A DNA stretch of 64,000 nucleotides from Negadavirga shengliensis (GTDB lineage: Bacteria > Bacteroidota > Bacteroidia > Cytophagales > Cyclobacteriaceae), in contig NZ_JBHSJJ010000002.1 of assembly GCF_042652345.1 (NCBI RefSeq), forward strand, positions 1 through 64,000. Direction: 5' to 3'. The translations under genes were made by a program, and so were the position numbers. Below are positions 1-8,887 of the stretch, one piece after another (the first letter of the stretch is position 1; every line of letters begins with the position of its first letter). Below the pieces are notes generated by a model. That model saw only the letters and a list, made by a program, of their open reading frames with translations, did not search any database and was not told where the DNA came from.

Positions 1-75
1 CGATCAGGCTGATAATCACAGATAATCCGCGCAGATCCGCGTCATCTGCGTTCTATCCTTATCGAAGAATCAAGT
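1..75. repeat. Dispersed flank repeat, copy R1
   Basis: This stretch reappears at 5351-5434 behind permease P1 with only small differences; the second copy has about nine extra bases. A shorter version of its first part lies at 7976-8005 behind P2. Both internal copies sit just downstream of a permease gene, so this copy may mark the end of another permease just outside the window. It has no coding potential. Confidence 0.7.
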
Positions 76-126
76 TGAACCACGATCTATAGTCCATCGA
101 CTATGGACTAAATCACAAAAGTCCTC

Positions 127-547
127 TTACCCGAAATCCCTCAATAGATAAGCGGGACTGTATATGGGTAAATAAGGGGAAGACAATTTGATAAATTCCT
201 TATCCCAAGTAACTATCGCATCCATTTCATTCTCCAGGGCAATGAAATAGTGAATGGCATCTTCAATGTCCTGTTGCCTGGATTTTAAGGCGTTCAATAC
301 TGTTTTTGCAGTACCTTCCAATAGCTGGAACTTCAAAACAACCATCTTCAAAATCTCCTTGGCTACTTCAACCCCATTTACTGATGTCAAATAATAAGCA
401 CAAATCTGAAGTATGGGTAGGGTTACATACCCCTCTACTGTTTTGTCGTCAATCAGACTAAACAGCCTTTCTATTTTTTCAGGTTGGGGGGTTTCGCTCA
501 AGAAAAAAATCCAAAAGAACATTGGCATCAAACAGGATTTTGCTCAT
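127..547 (-). pseudogene. PIN-domain toxin, frameshifted
   Basis: This is the toxin half of a PIN/RHH toxin-antitoxin pair; PIN proteins are Mg-dependent RNases. The true start is the ATG at 547, which reads MSKILFDANVLLDFFLERNP, a classic PIN N-terminus with the first acidic residue in FDAN. That frame stops after about 22 codons. The rest of the fold, including DIEDAIHYF and DAIVTWDKEF with the later acidic residues, continues in another frame to 127. The shift lies at a run of six C (G6 at 486-491 on the plus strand); five C would restore one continuous frame. The start overlaps the antitoxin gene by 20 bp, as in intact pairs. It is either a real inactivation or a homopolymer sequencing error. 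Confidence 0.8.
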
Positions 548-800
548 CGTATCCCTTGGCTTTGGATTTATAATACCCCTTTTTGAAGTCAAAATCCTTT
601 GGATAAGCAACCTTTGATTTTGGCAATGTTTTCACATATTCCACAAGAGACATTTCTTTGTGAAGCGTGGATGGCCGTTCTAATAACGCCTCAAAGTGTT
701 CTTCGACAATGTGGGAAATACTGGTTTCCCGGAGCGTTGCATATTTCTTCATTTTTTCGACCAGGTCTTTATTGATCGTGATGTTGAGCCGCTTTCTCAT
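528..800 (-). CDS. RHH antitoxin, DUF6364-like
   Basis: This 90-residue protein begins with a ribbon-helix-helix DNA-binding segment (KRLNITINKDLVEKMKKYA, then a helix through about residue 42). Its C-terminal tail is charged and probably disordered, as expected for the part that wraps the toxin. It resembles the DUF6364 antitoxins that precede PIN toxins in Bacteroidota. The stop overlaps the toxin start at 547, which indicates translational coupling. By analogy it would bind its own promoter; an inverted repeat lies upstream at 820-843. The antitoxin frame is intact although the toxin frame is not. Confidence 0.8.
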   Translation of the reverse strand: MRKRLNITINKDLVEKMKKYATLRETSISHIVEEHFEALLERPSTLHKEMSLVEYVKTLPKSKVAYPKDFDFKKGYYKSKAKGYDEQNPV

Positions 801-819
801 GGGGACATGCTATAAACAC

Positions 820-843
820 ATTATGCGCATGAATATACATAAT
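820..843. promoter_or_regulatory. Candidate antitoxin operator
   Basis: ATTATG (820-825) and CATAAT (838-843) form an inverted repeat with 12 bp between the arms, 20 bp upstream of the antitoxin start. The palindrome ATGCGCAT (823-830) overlaps the first arm. RHH antitoxins usually repress their own operon through such sites. Assignment rests on position and symmetry only. Confidence 0.4.
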
Positions 844-943
844 ACGTGTAGAAAAGTCAATGACTCCTACTTAGCAGACATAAAGAGGCTTTGATGTGGA
901 AAACGGGGAGTCTAAGAAGCCCAAATACATAACTGCACTTCTA

Positions 944-1030
944 CTGGATTGGTTTTGTTACAAAATATAGGTTATTCTGGATTGGTTTTGTTACAAAATA
1001 TAAATAAATTTGGGTTGGTTTTGTTACAAT
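944..1030 (+). repeat. Three direct repeats with 33-bp period over a promoter
   Basis: The unit GGATTGGTTTTGTTACAA occurs at 944-969 and 977-1002 (26 bp identical) and more loosely at 1010-1030; starts are exactly 33 bp apart. Each unit contains the near-palindrome TTGTTACAA. Between units 2 and 3 is TAAATTTG (1005-1012), a match to the Bacteroidota -7 box TAnnTTTG, with TTG (982-984) about 20 bp upstream as a possible -33 element. The repeats therefore bracket the likely promoter of the ATPase gene at 1051 and may be operators for a dedicated regulator. There are too few, too AT-rich units for a CRISPR array. Confidence 0.65.
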
Positions 1031-1050
1031 TCTGAAAAACCATTCCTGTT

Positions 1051-2406
1051 ATGTCATTTAAAAGAAACGCTGAAAATTATCTTAATAGCTGGAAATTAAG
1101 TGACAACCGTAAACCGCTGATCATTAGGGGAGCGCGTCAGGTTGGGAAAACGACGCTGGTTCGGGATTTTGCCAAGACATATCAATATGGAATTGTTCTC
1201 AATCTGGAAAAACTTAGCGATAGGCATTATTTTGAAGATTTTGACGATGTTCAAACGATTTTAGAAGCACTGTTTTTAGCACATGCTATTCCCTCATCTG
1301 CCATCGCAAGTACACTTCTTTTCATTGATGAAATTCAGGAAAGCCCAAAAGCTATTCAGTTATTGCGTTACTTCTATGAAGAATTACCGGAACTTCATGT
1401 AATCAGCGCCGGTTCTCTTTTGGAGTTTGCGATGCAAAAGGTACAAAGCTTTCCGGTGGGCAGAGTGGAGTTTCTATATCTCCATCCGTTAAATTTCCAA
1501 GAGTATCTGGAAGCTACAGGTAAACAGGATTTATTAAGGTATCTGCAATTTGTCCCAATAAAACCAGTCGCCCATAAGTTGTTGATGACTGCTTTTCATC
1601 GTTATGCAATTATCGGTGGGATGCCGGAAGTGATTAAAATGGATGTTCAGCAACAGAACCTTTCAGACTTAGCAAAAACATACGAAAGTATTTGGGGGAC
1701 ATATAAAAATGATGTAGAGAAGTATACATCTAATGATACGGAAAGGAAGATCATCAAGCATCTGATGGACACCGCCCCACTTTATCTTGATGAACGTGTC
1801 AAGTTTCAGGGTTTTGGTAATTCCAACTATCGATCAAGGGAGGTAGGAGAGGCATTCAGGACACTTGACGACGCAAAAATTATACGGTTGATCTATCCTA
1901 CAACGGACTTACAGCCTCCTATAAAAACCGATTTAAAGAAGTCACCGCGTTTGCAATTTCTAGATACCGGTTTAGTCAACTACTCTCTTGGCATCCAATT
2001 GGAAATGTTGGCTATGAGTGATTTGAACAGTGCTTACAAAGGTGCTGTTATACCCCATTTGGTAACTCAGGAACTTATATCTCTTCAAAGTATTTCTGCA
2101 CATAAACCCAATTTTTGGGTAAGGGAAAAGTCTCAATCAAATGCAGAGGTTGACTTACTTTATTCCTATCAGAATTTGGTTATTCCTATAGAAATAAAAT
2201 CAGGAAGCACGGGCAGTTTGAAATCACTTCACCAGTTCATTGATGCAGCAGGCCATCCTTATGCCATACGTATGTATGCAGGTGCTTTCAATATTGAAAA
2301 AGCGGTGACGCCAGGCCAAAAACCGTATTTGTTAATGAATTTGCCTTACTATGCCGGGACTTCCTTGCCACGGTATATCGAATGGTTTGTGCAGCAGGAA
2401 CTTTAA
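1051..2406 (+). CDS. AAA ATPase with DUF4143 C-terminal domain
   Basis: This 451-residue cytoplasmic protein has an N-terminal P-loop ATPase (AAA_14 type): Walker A GARQVGKTT at about 27-35 and Walker B LLFIDEIQ at about 89-96. A winged-helix/DUF4143 region follows, with the typical IWGTYKNDVEKY near residue 215. Near the C-terminus AEVDLLY and PIEIKSG give a D...ExK pattern like the restriction-endonuclease fold seen in this family. Such proteins are widespread in Bacteroidota and mostly uncharacterised; links to defence or mobile DNA have been suggested but nothing here proves them. The gene stands alone behind the 33-bp repeats. Confidence 0.9.
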   Translation: MSFKRNAENYLNSWKLSDNRKPLIIRGARQVGKTTLVRDFAKTYQYGIVLNLEKLSDRHYFEDFDDVQTILEALFLAHAIPSSAIASTLLFIDEIQESPKAIQLLRYFYEELPELHVISAGSLLEFAMQKVQSFPVGRVEFLYLHPLNFQEYLEATGKQDLLRYLQFVPIKPVAHKLLMTAFHRYAIIGGMPEVIKMDVQQQNLSDLAKTYESIWGTYKNDVEKYTSNDTERKIIKHLMDTAPLYLDERVKFQGFGNSNYRSREVGEAFRTLDDAKIIRLIYPTTDLQPPIKTDLKKSPRLQFLDTGLVNYSLGIQLEMLAMSDLNSAYKGAVIPHLVTQELISLQSISAHKPNFWVREKSQSNAEVDLLYSYQNLVIPIEIKSGSTGSLKSLHQFIDAAGHPYAIRMYAGAFNIEKAVTPGQKPYLLMNLPYYAGTSLPRYIEWFVQQEL

Positions 2407-2726
2407 TTCCTATGGTTAAAAAGGTTGTCATTGTTGTCCGGGAACTGTGTTCCTGTTATTCCCGATTCATCGGGATCATTGTAGATTCCGACCAACGATG
2501 CAGGTATCTTTGCCTAACGCAGGCCATCCGTATCTGCCTGTCTCATCCGCCTTGATTCCGTAAATTGGATCCGTTGCCGACATTCCTCCCGTAATCTTCC
2601 CGAGCATCTGGAACAATGGATCGATCCGATAGGATCCTGACAACACAGACAATAACTTTGCGACGCAAATAACTAAAGAAAGTCCCACATCCCCAATACC
2701 CCGTAAATTCCGAAATCGCCCGCCAG
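2407..2726. other. Intergenic region, no gene seen
   Basis: No protein with recognisable features was found on either strand; two overlapping minus-strand open frames lack any family signature. A short hairpin (CCCGA/TCGGG around 2461-2474) follows the ATPase gene but has no T-run, so a terminator is not convincing. Confidence 0.5.
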
Positions 2727-2817
2727 CGGTCATTTTTGTTCGGAAAATCAAGCTTTGATGAGGAAAAAATCACTTATCTGTCCTGTTCAAGGACTTTTTT
2801 ACTGGCACAGAAATCGT
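2727..2817 (+). promoter_or_regulatory. Site S1: EBP palindrome plus sigma-54-like promoter of P1
   Basis: The near-palindrome CGGTCATTTTTGTTCG (2727-2742) matches CGGACA-N4-TGTCCG with one change per arm. CTGGCACAGAAATCGT (2802-2817) follows: the -24 half is strong and the -12 half weak (TCG instead of TTGC). The first G of the -24 element is 62 bp after the palindrome end, as in S4 and S7. The predicted start of transcription is around 2829, ahead of the P1 ATG at 2852. Confidence 0.6.
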
Positions 2818-2851
2818 GTTTTGACAGACGGAGAAATTTCACGCTACCCAT

Positions 2852-5260
2852 ATGCTACGCCACAACCTCCTTCTCATCTTCCGAAGCTTCAAGAAAGACA
2901 AAAGCACTTTTTTGATCAATCTGATAGGCTTATCAACCGGTTTGGCCTGTGCATCGCTCATTTTTTTGTGGGCGCAAGATGAGCTGAGTATTGATCATTT
3001 CAACGAAAAGGACGTTCGTTTGTATCAGGTTATGCAAAATATTCCCAATGCGGATGGAATTCGAACTATTGAATCTACCCACGGATTATTGGCCAAAGCA
3101 CTGGCTGAAGAAATGCCCGAGGTGGAATCTGCAATATCCGTGATTCCCGCCTCCTGGTTTCCCGATACAGGTATTCTTTCTTTTGAAGAAACCCGAGTCA
3201 AAACAAAAGGGCAGTATGTAGGTAACGGTTTCTTTCAGATTTTCTCATATGATTTTGTACAGGGAGATAAAAATCAGCTACTCAACAACAAATATAACAT
3301 TGCTATCTCGGAAGAACTGGCGATGAAGTTATTTCATACTACAGACAACGTGATCGGCAAAACAGTAGCATGGGATCATGAGACCATGAACGGGCAATTT
3401 ATCGTAATGGGTATCTTTAAAAACATTCCGCTTAATGCTTCCGAACAATTTGACCTGGTTTTCAACTACGAGTTATTCTTTGAAAACCGGCCCGGTTTGC
3501 AAAGTTGGGGAAATAGCGACCCATATACCTATCTATTGCTGAAAGACGGCACAAATATTTCCGAATTCAATGACAAAATCGCGGGTTTCCTCCGGACAAA
3601 GGATGAAAGCCATACTTCCAGCCTATTTGTCAGAAAATATTCGGATAAGTATCTCTACAACCACTTTGAAAATGGAGTGCAGGCCGGAGGAAGGATTGAG
3701 TATGTTAGGTTATTTTCCCTCATTGCCATTTTCATTCTGGCGATTGCCTGTGTCAATTTCATGAATCTGTCTACGGCCAAGGCCTCCCGGAGATTGAAAG
3801 AAGTAGGGGTTAAGAAGGCAGTAGGTGCAGGGCGGAAAACGCTAATCGCTCAATATCTTGGAGAGTCAATGCTTATGGCTTTGGTATCGATGTTTATGGC
3901 AATTCTGCTTGTTGAACTTTTTCTTCCCCGGTTCAATGCGATTACCGGAAAACACCTAGAGCTTGCATGGGATGGTAATCTGATTCTGTCGCTACTTGCC
4001 GTTACGTATGTTACAGGACTTGTAGCGGGTAGCTATCCGGCATTTTATCTGTCCGGATTCAATCCGGTTACGGTGCTGAAAGGAAAGTTGAATACTTCTA
4101 TGGAGGAGGTGTGGACCCGGAAAGGGTTGGTGGTTTTTCAGTTTGTGATTTCTGTAATATTGATTGCATTCGTAGGAGTGGTGTATAAACAAATTGAATT
4201 TGTACAAACCAAAAACCTGGGATACGACCGGGATAATATTCTCCATTTTGAAATGGAAATGAAAATTGAAGACGATCCAGACTTTTTGATGGAAGGTGGA
4301 ATTTGGGAAAAACGAGTGGAAGCTTTCCTGCACGAAGTGGAAAACATACCCGGAATTGTAGATGTATCCAACTACTACCATGACCTGACAGGTAATCATG
4401 GAGGACTCTCCGGTGTTGATTGGGAGCCAGGAGACCATGATGAAAAACTCAATTTTAGTAACCTGCAAGTGGGCTACGATTTTATTAAAACCTTGGGTAT
4501 CGAAATGGTAGATGGGCGAAGTTTTTCAAGAGAGTTTAGCTCGGAAAGATCAAAAGTCATATTAAACAAAGCCGCAATCGACGCCATGGGACTTTCTGAC
4601 CCCGTAGGCAAAACCATCAAGGTGTGGGGACAGGAGAAAGAAATTATCGGAGTGGCAGGAGATTTTCACTATGAATCCCTTTATGAAGAAGTAAAACCTT
4701 GCCTCTTTCAATTGGAACTCCGTTCAAGTAATATCATGGCGAAGATCAAAGCCGGAACAGAAAGTGTAACCATTGCACAGCTTCAGGAGCTTTATCATCA
4801 ATATTATTCTGGGCTTGAGTTTGATTATCAGTTCCTGGATAACGATTACCAGGCACTCTATACGGCGGAGAAACGCGTATCCATACTTTCACGTTATTTT
4901 GCTGGACTTACCATTGTCATATCTTGTCTCGGCCTATTTGGATTAGCTGCTTTCACAGCCGAACGAAAAATCAAAGAAATCGGTATCCGGAAAGTCCTGG
5001 GATCCAGCGAATGGAAGATCATCAAACTGCTGTCCGGGGATTTTGCTAAAATGGTACTGCTGGCCATCGTCATAGCGCTGCCCCTCAGTTTCTACATGAC
5101 CAAAAACTGGCTGGATAATTTCGCCTACAAGATCGATCTGGAGTGGTGGTATTTTCTAGGAACCGGTTTGCTGACGATGATCATTGCGCTGCTGACCGTA
5201 AGCTTCCAGTCGGTAAAAGCCGCGCTGGCCAATCCCGTTGAGTCCCTGCGATCAGAGTGA
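2852..5260 (+). CDS. Permease P1, double FtsX/MacB-like
   Basis: An 802-residue inner-membrane protein of the FtsX/MacB permease superfamily, built as two MacB-like halves. TM1 is at about 18-43, a periplasmic core follows, and a TM bundle starts near 284. A second half begins at TM5 (about 426-446), has its own periplasmic core, and ends with three TMs from about 680. The cytoplasmic loop motifs KEVGVKKAVGAGR (about 316) and KEIGIRKVLGSS (about 708) are where relatives contact their ATPase. It ends in NPVESLRSE, the family tail. There is no ATPase domain. The substrate is unknown; the family moves lipids, peptides or drugs, or acts as a mechanotransmitter. It is preceded by S1 and followed by P2. 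Confidence 0.9.
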   Translation: MLRHNLLLIFRSFKKDKSTFLINLIGLSTGLACASLIFLWAQDELSIDHFNEKDVRLYQVMQNIPNADGIRTIESTHGLLAKALAEEMPEVESAISVIPASWFPDTGILSFEETRVKTKGQYVGNGFFQIFSYDFVQGDKNQLLNNKYNIAISEELAMKLFHTTDNVIGKTVAWDHETMNGQFIVMGIFKNIPLNASEQFDLVFNYELFFENRPGLQSWGNSDPYTYLLLKDGTNISEFNDKIAGFLRTKDESHTSSLFVRKYSDKYLYNHFENGVQAGGRIEYVRLFSLIAIFILAIACVNFMNLSTAKASRRLKEVGVKKAVGAGRKTLIAQYLGESMLMALVSMFMAILLVELFLPRFNAITGKHLELAWDGNLILSLLAVTYVTGLVAGSYPAFYLSGFNPVTVLKGKLNTSMEEVWTRKGLVVFQFVISVILIAFVGVVYKQIEFVQTKNLGYDRDNILHFEMEMKIEDDPDFLMEGGIWEKRVEAFLHEVENIPGIVDVSNYYHDLTGNHGGLSGVDWEPGDHDEKLNFSNLQVGYDFIKTLGIEMVDGRSFSREFSSERSKVILNKAAIDAMGLSDPVGKTIKVWGQEKEIIGVAGDFHYESLYEEVKPCLFQLELRSSNIMAKIKAGTESVTIAQLQELYHQYYSGLEFDYQFLDNDYQALYTAEKRVSILSRYFAGLTIVISCLGLFGLAAFTAERKIKEIGIRKVLGSSEWKIIKLLSGDFAKMVLLAIVIALPLSFYMTKNWLDNFAYKIDLEWWYFLGTGLLTMIIALLTVSFQSVKAALANPVESLRSE

Positions 5261-5434
5261 AGAGGGACGGAATCCCCGGAAATTGGGCTGGATAGTTGGA
5301 GAAGCGGGTAGCAAGGATGGAACGCACCTGCCTGCCCTCGGTGATAACGCCGATCAGGCTGATGATCACAGATAATCAGCGCAGATCCGCACAATCCGTG
5401 TCATCCGCGTTCTATCCTTATCGAAGAATCAAGT
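5261..5434. repeat. 3' flank shared by P1 and P2, with repeat R2
   Basis: From the stop codon, about 75 bp here (AGGGACGGAATCCCCGGAAA onward to GGAACGC) closely match the sequence after P2 (7905-7975). Bases 5351-5434 repeat the window start (1-75). The paired flanks suggest the permease genes spread as units that included 3' noncoding DNA. Confidence 0.65.
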
Positions 5435-5483
5435 CGGTCGGTCGACTTAGGACCAAATATCTAATAACTAACGATCAATATCC

Positions 5484-7904
5484 ATGTTAAGAAATCTTTA
5501 TAAAATTGCCTTGCGAAACCTGCGCACCAACAGGTCCCTTACCCTGATCAACGTACTGGGAATGGGTGTGGCGCTGGCAGCCTGTATGCTGATCGGCCTG
5601 TTTATCTATGACGAACTTGCGGTAGACAGGGATATTCCCGACGGTGATCGGATCGTCAGGATTGCCACCAATGCCGGGGGAACTCTTTCCCTTTGGGCGG
5701 GCACGCCGGCCCCCATATCTGCTGCCGTGGCCCAGGACTTTCCAGAGGTGCAGGCGTCTGCAAGGCTGATGAAATTTCCAGAGCTGGATCAGATGCTGCT
5801 CCGATACGAATCCGGCGAAGAGGTAAGGCAGTTTTATGAATACAAGGGATACTATGCAGACTCCTCATTTTTTGATGTGGTGGAACTTCCCTTCGTCCGG
5901 GGTACTGCTTCCCTTGCGCTCAAAGCACCCTCCAGTATCGTCTTATCGTCACGTATTGCTGATAAGATATTCGGAGAAACAGACCCGATCGGACAGTCTC
6001 TGATCTTAGGTCTTCCTTTCGGAAACTTCGACTATACGGTCACCGGCGTATTTGAAGCCGAGTCGGTCAATTCACACATTGACGCCAACTTTTTCCTGTC
6101 TATGGAAAATGAAGATTTCGGGAACATCATACGACAGTGGACCAACTGGGCAAGCAACAATATTTTTTACACTTACGTGAAACTCCTGCGCGGGACTGAC
6201 CGGGATCAATTCGAGAGCAAATTGAAGGCTTACTACGACCGGCGGGCAACTTCGGATATGAACGCCCTGGGCATCCAAAAAACCGTATTTATCCAGCCAT
6301 TTCAGGAAATATATCTTCGGTCCCGTCTTGATTTTGAGTTGGGAAGGACGGGCAATATGACCACCCTCTATGTCTTCGGCACAGTGGCTTTATTTATTCT
6401 TCTTATCGCCTGCATCAATTTTATGAACCTCACCACCGCCCGCTCGGAACGGAGGGCCAGGGAAGTAGGGATACGTAAACTGTTGGGAGCCGGAAGAGGG
6501 CCGTTGGTCTGGCAGTTTCTGATGGAGTCGGTCCTGGTGGCGTTGCTTGGCTTTGGTCTTGCCGCAATCCTGGTGGTGCTGGCCTTTCCTTACTTTTCCG
6601 GCCTGATCGGCAGAGAGCTTATGGGCCATACCCATTGGGAACCCTGGGCGGCAGCATTGGCGCTGTGTGTGGCCGCTGGGTTGCTGGCCGGAACCTACCC
6701 CGCTTTCTTTTTATCCGGATTTCAACCGGTCACCGTGCTGAAGGGACGCTTCAAGGGCAGGATGTCCGGATTTTCCCTCAGAGAAGTGTTGGTCGTGACC
6801 CAATTTTGTATTTCGGCCTGTCTGATTTTAATGGTTTTGGTGATCAAAGGACAAATAGAATTTGTGAGGGAACGTGATTTGGGCTTCCGCAAAGACCAAC
6901 AACTGGTGATCCCCCTCCGCACCGAAAAAGCCGTATCGAGTTATGAGACTTTGAAAAACGGCCTGCTTCAAAACCAGGGAATCCATTCGGTAACGGTGGC
7001 ATCCACTTATCCGGGGATAGAATCCTTGGAAGATATGATGTATTATGCGGATGGCAAAACGGTGGATGATGTCGTCCATGTCAGGCATGCCTTTGTCGGA
7101 GATGATTTTATCGAGACCCTGGGATTTGAGCTGATCGCCGGGAGGTCCTTTACCCAGGAGCTCACTGCAGAAGCTCCCTTGATCATCCTCAATGAATCCG
7201 CGGTCAGGGAATTTGGGTATTCCGTCGACGACGCGGTCGGTAAACGGGTCCATTACGAATGGCTGGATGGCAAATACACCTTCGAAATCATCGGGATTGT
7301 CAGGGACTTTCATTTTACGAGCCTGCATCGCCACATTGAACCCTTTGGTTTCCAAAGGGGGAACCGTGGGGGACACCTTATTGCCAATTTCTCCCCCGGC
7401 AATACATCCGAGGTATTGGATAAAGCCAGAGATGTATGGGAGTCGGCAGGAATATCCGAGCCATTTACCTATTCCTTTTTGGATGAGGATTTTACGCGGA
7501 ATTATGAAAAGGAAGAGAGAACTTCCAGGATCATCGTATCATTTGCCTTGCTGGCCCTCTTTATAGCCTGCATGGGTCTCTATGGGCTGGCGGCGTTTAT
7601 GACCGAGCTCAAAACCAAAGAAATCGGCATCCGCAAAACCCTAGGTGCCAGCAACTGGAGTATTGTCCGGCTGCTTTCCAGCGACATGGGAAAAATGGTG
7701 CTATTGGCAGTGGTCATTTCGGTCCCTATTGGCATCTACCTTTCCCACAGCTGGCTTTCCAATTTCGCTTTCCGGATACATGTGGGCTCGTGGTATTTTC
7801 TGGCAACAGGGCTGGTGGCATTGGCTGTTGCCTTGCTTACAGTGAGTTTGCAGTCTTTGAAGGCGGCGCTGGCGAATCCCGTTGAGTCACTGCGATCGGA
7901 GTGA
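5484..7904 (+). CDS. Permease P2, double FtsX/MacB-like
   Basis: An 806-residue paralogue of P1 in the same orientation, 223 bp downstream. It starts MLRNLYKIALRNLRTNRS; TM1 is at about 20-42, with a first periplasmic core, a TM bundle near 292-420, a second TM/core unit, and a C-terminal bundle. Loop motifs are REVGIRKLLGAGR (about 326) and KEIGIRKTLGAS (about 712). It ends in NPVESLRSE. No S-type palindrome precedes it, so it may depend on read-through from P1 or on an unseen promoter. It is noticeably richer in G+C than most of its paralogues. Confidence 0.9.
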   Translation: MLRNLYKIALRNLRTNRSLTLINVLGMGVALAACMLIGLFIYDELAVDRDIPDGDRIVRIATNAGGTLSLWAGTPAPISAAVAQDFPEVQASARLMKFPELDQMLLRYESGEEVRQFYEYKGYYADSSFFDVVELPFVRGTASLALKAPSSIVLSSRIADKIFGETDPIGQSLILGLPFGNFDYTVTGVFEAESVNSHIDANFFLSMENEDFGNIIRQWTNWASNNIFYTYVKLLRGTDRDQFESKLKAYYDRRATSDMNALGIQKTVFIQPFQEIYLRSRLDFELGRTGNMTTLYVFGTVALFILLIACINFMNLTTARSERRAREVGIRKLLGAGRGPLVWQFLMESVLVALLGFGLAAILVVLAFPYFSGLIGRELMGHTHWEPWAAALALCVAAGLLAGTYPAFFLSGFQPVTVLKGRFKGRMSGFSLREVLVVTQFCISACLILMVLVIKGQIEFVRERDLGFRKDQQLVIPLRTEKAVSSYETLKNGLLQNQGIHSVTVASTYPGIESLEDMMYYADGKTVDDVVHVRHAFVGDDFIETLGFELIAGRSFTQELTAEAPLIILNESAVREFGYSVDDAVGKRVHYEWLDGKYTFEIIGIVRDFHFTSLHRHIEPFGFQRGNRGGHLIANFSPGNTSEVLDKARDVWESAGISEPFTYSFLDEDFTRNYEKEERTSRIIVSFALLALFIACMGLYGLAAFMTELKTKEIGIRKTLGASNWSIVRLLSSDMGKMVLLAVVISVPIGIYLSHSWLSNFAFRIHVGSWYFLATGLVALAVALLTVSLQSLKAALANPVESLRSE

Positions 7905-8202
7905 GCAGGGACGAAACCACCGGAAATCGGGATGGATAGCTTGAGAAGCGGGTAGCGGGAATGGAACGCGGATGACGCTGATCAGGCTGATCATCGCAGA
8001 TAGACCTAAAATGGCTATTGGGACAGTGCGGGACCGCTTAGAGTGGCCGCGGCGGATGGTGGATAATGGGGTGTTATTGTTGTGATTGTTGTCGGGATTG
8101 TCGTGGTTGTCATGGCTGCTGGGTTGGGAAGTTGAATTGCAAACAATCGTGGAAAAGACACAAGACCAAAAGGCCTGAATCGCTAATAACACATACTATC
8201 AT
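7905..8202. other. Intergenic: duplicated flank and simple-sequence tract
   Basis: Bases 7905-7975 match the 3' flank of P1, and 7976-8005 match the start of R1/R2. A low-complexity tract rich in TTGTTGTGATTG-like units runs from about 8070 to 8120. The minus-strand frame across it translates into Asn/Asp/His-rich sequence and is not credible as a gene. Confidence 0.6.
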
Positions 8203-8763
8203 ATGACGGAAAACGCCTTTAAAATTACGATACATATGGTTTCAAGCCTCGACGGGATTATTGCCAAAAAGGACAATAGTGTTTCGTGGTTTGAAACATC
8301 TGACTACTATGAGAAGGGAATTGCTGAACCTGCCGCTGAGGAATTTCTTAAAACAATAGATTGCTATGTGATGGGTTCGCGAACCTACGAACATGCTTTG
8401 GAACTTTCAAGATCTTATGGTTGGGCTTATGGAAACGTGCCGACAATTGTAGTAACTCACAGAAAGCTGTCGATCGTCAGACCGAACATCGAAATTTATT
8501 CGGGCGATCTGAACAAACTTGTCAATGAACGACTAAAACCAAACTACAGGAATGTTTGGATTGTCGGAGGGGCAATGCTTATCAAAGAATTTATTCGTTT
8601 AAACTTGGCCCACGAAATACGACAATCAATTTTGCCAGTTATTTTAGGGGAAGGAATACCATTTTATGGCCATATAGGACAAGAACAAGCATTGCACTTG
8701 AAAGACGTGACAGCCTACAAACGTGGAATGGTGGAACTGTGTTACGAAATAAGAAAGCAATAA
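8203..8763 (+). CDS. Dihydrofolate reductase/RibD C-terminal-like protein
   Basis: A 186-residue protein of the RibD C-terminal (DHFR-like) family. Visible landmarks are KITIHMVSSLDGIIAKK at the N-terminus, the central MGSRTYEHAL, and NVWIVGGAMLIKEFI, the glycine-rich NADPH-binding segment. Family members are small NADPH-dependent reductases, usually annotated dihydrofolate reductase family protein. The exact substrate cannot be read from sequence, and stand-alone members are rarely shown to reduce dihydrofolate. It is monocistronic, with the VOC gene 124 bp downstream. Confidence 0.85.
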   Translation: MTENAFKITIHMVSSLDGIIAKKDNSVSWFETSDYYEKGIAEPAAEEFLKTIDCYVMGSRTYEHALELSRSYGWAYGNVPTIVVTHRKLSIVRPNIEIYSGDLNKLVNERLKPNYRNVWIVGGAMLIKEFIRLNLAHEIRQSILPVILGEGIPFYGHIGQEQALHLKDVTAYKRGMVELCYEIRKQ

Positions 8764-8887
8764 ATGTTCTAATGAGCTTAAAGCTCTACTGCCTGTATCA
8801 GTGGCTATACATCAAGTGCTTTGAGCGCTTCTCTGCTGATTTTCATAGAAAAATCTTATCTTGTAAACACCAAAATCCAAATCCATC

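Noticed and set aside
944..1030. CRISPR array
   Set aside because: Only three units, 7-bp gaps between 26-bp repeats, no cas genes, and a promoter box inside.
2476..2773. Two overlapping minus-strand open frames of 91 and 76 codons
   Set aside because: No family motif, overlapping frames, odd composition, and they run into site S1.
7887..8192. 101-codon minus-strand frame
   Set aside because: Its Asn/Asp/His-rich core comes from a simple-sequence tract and the rest from a duplicated flank of P1.
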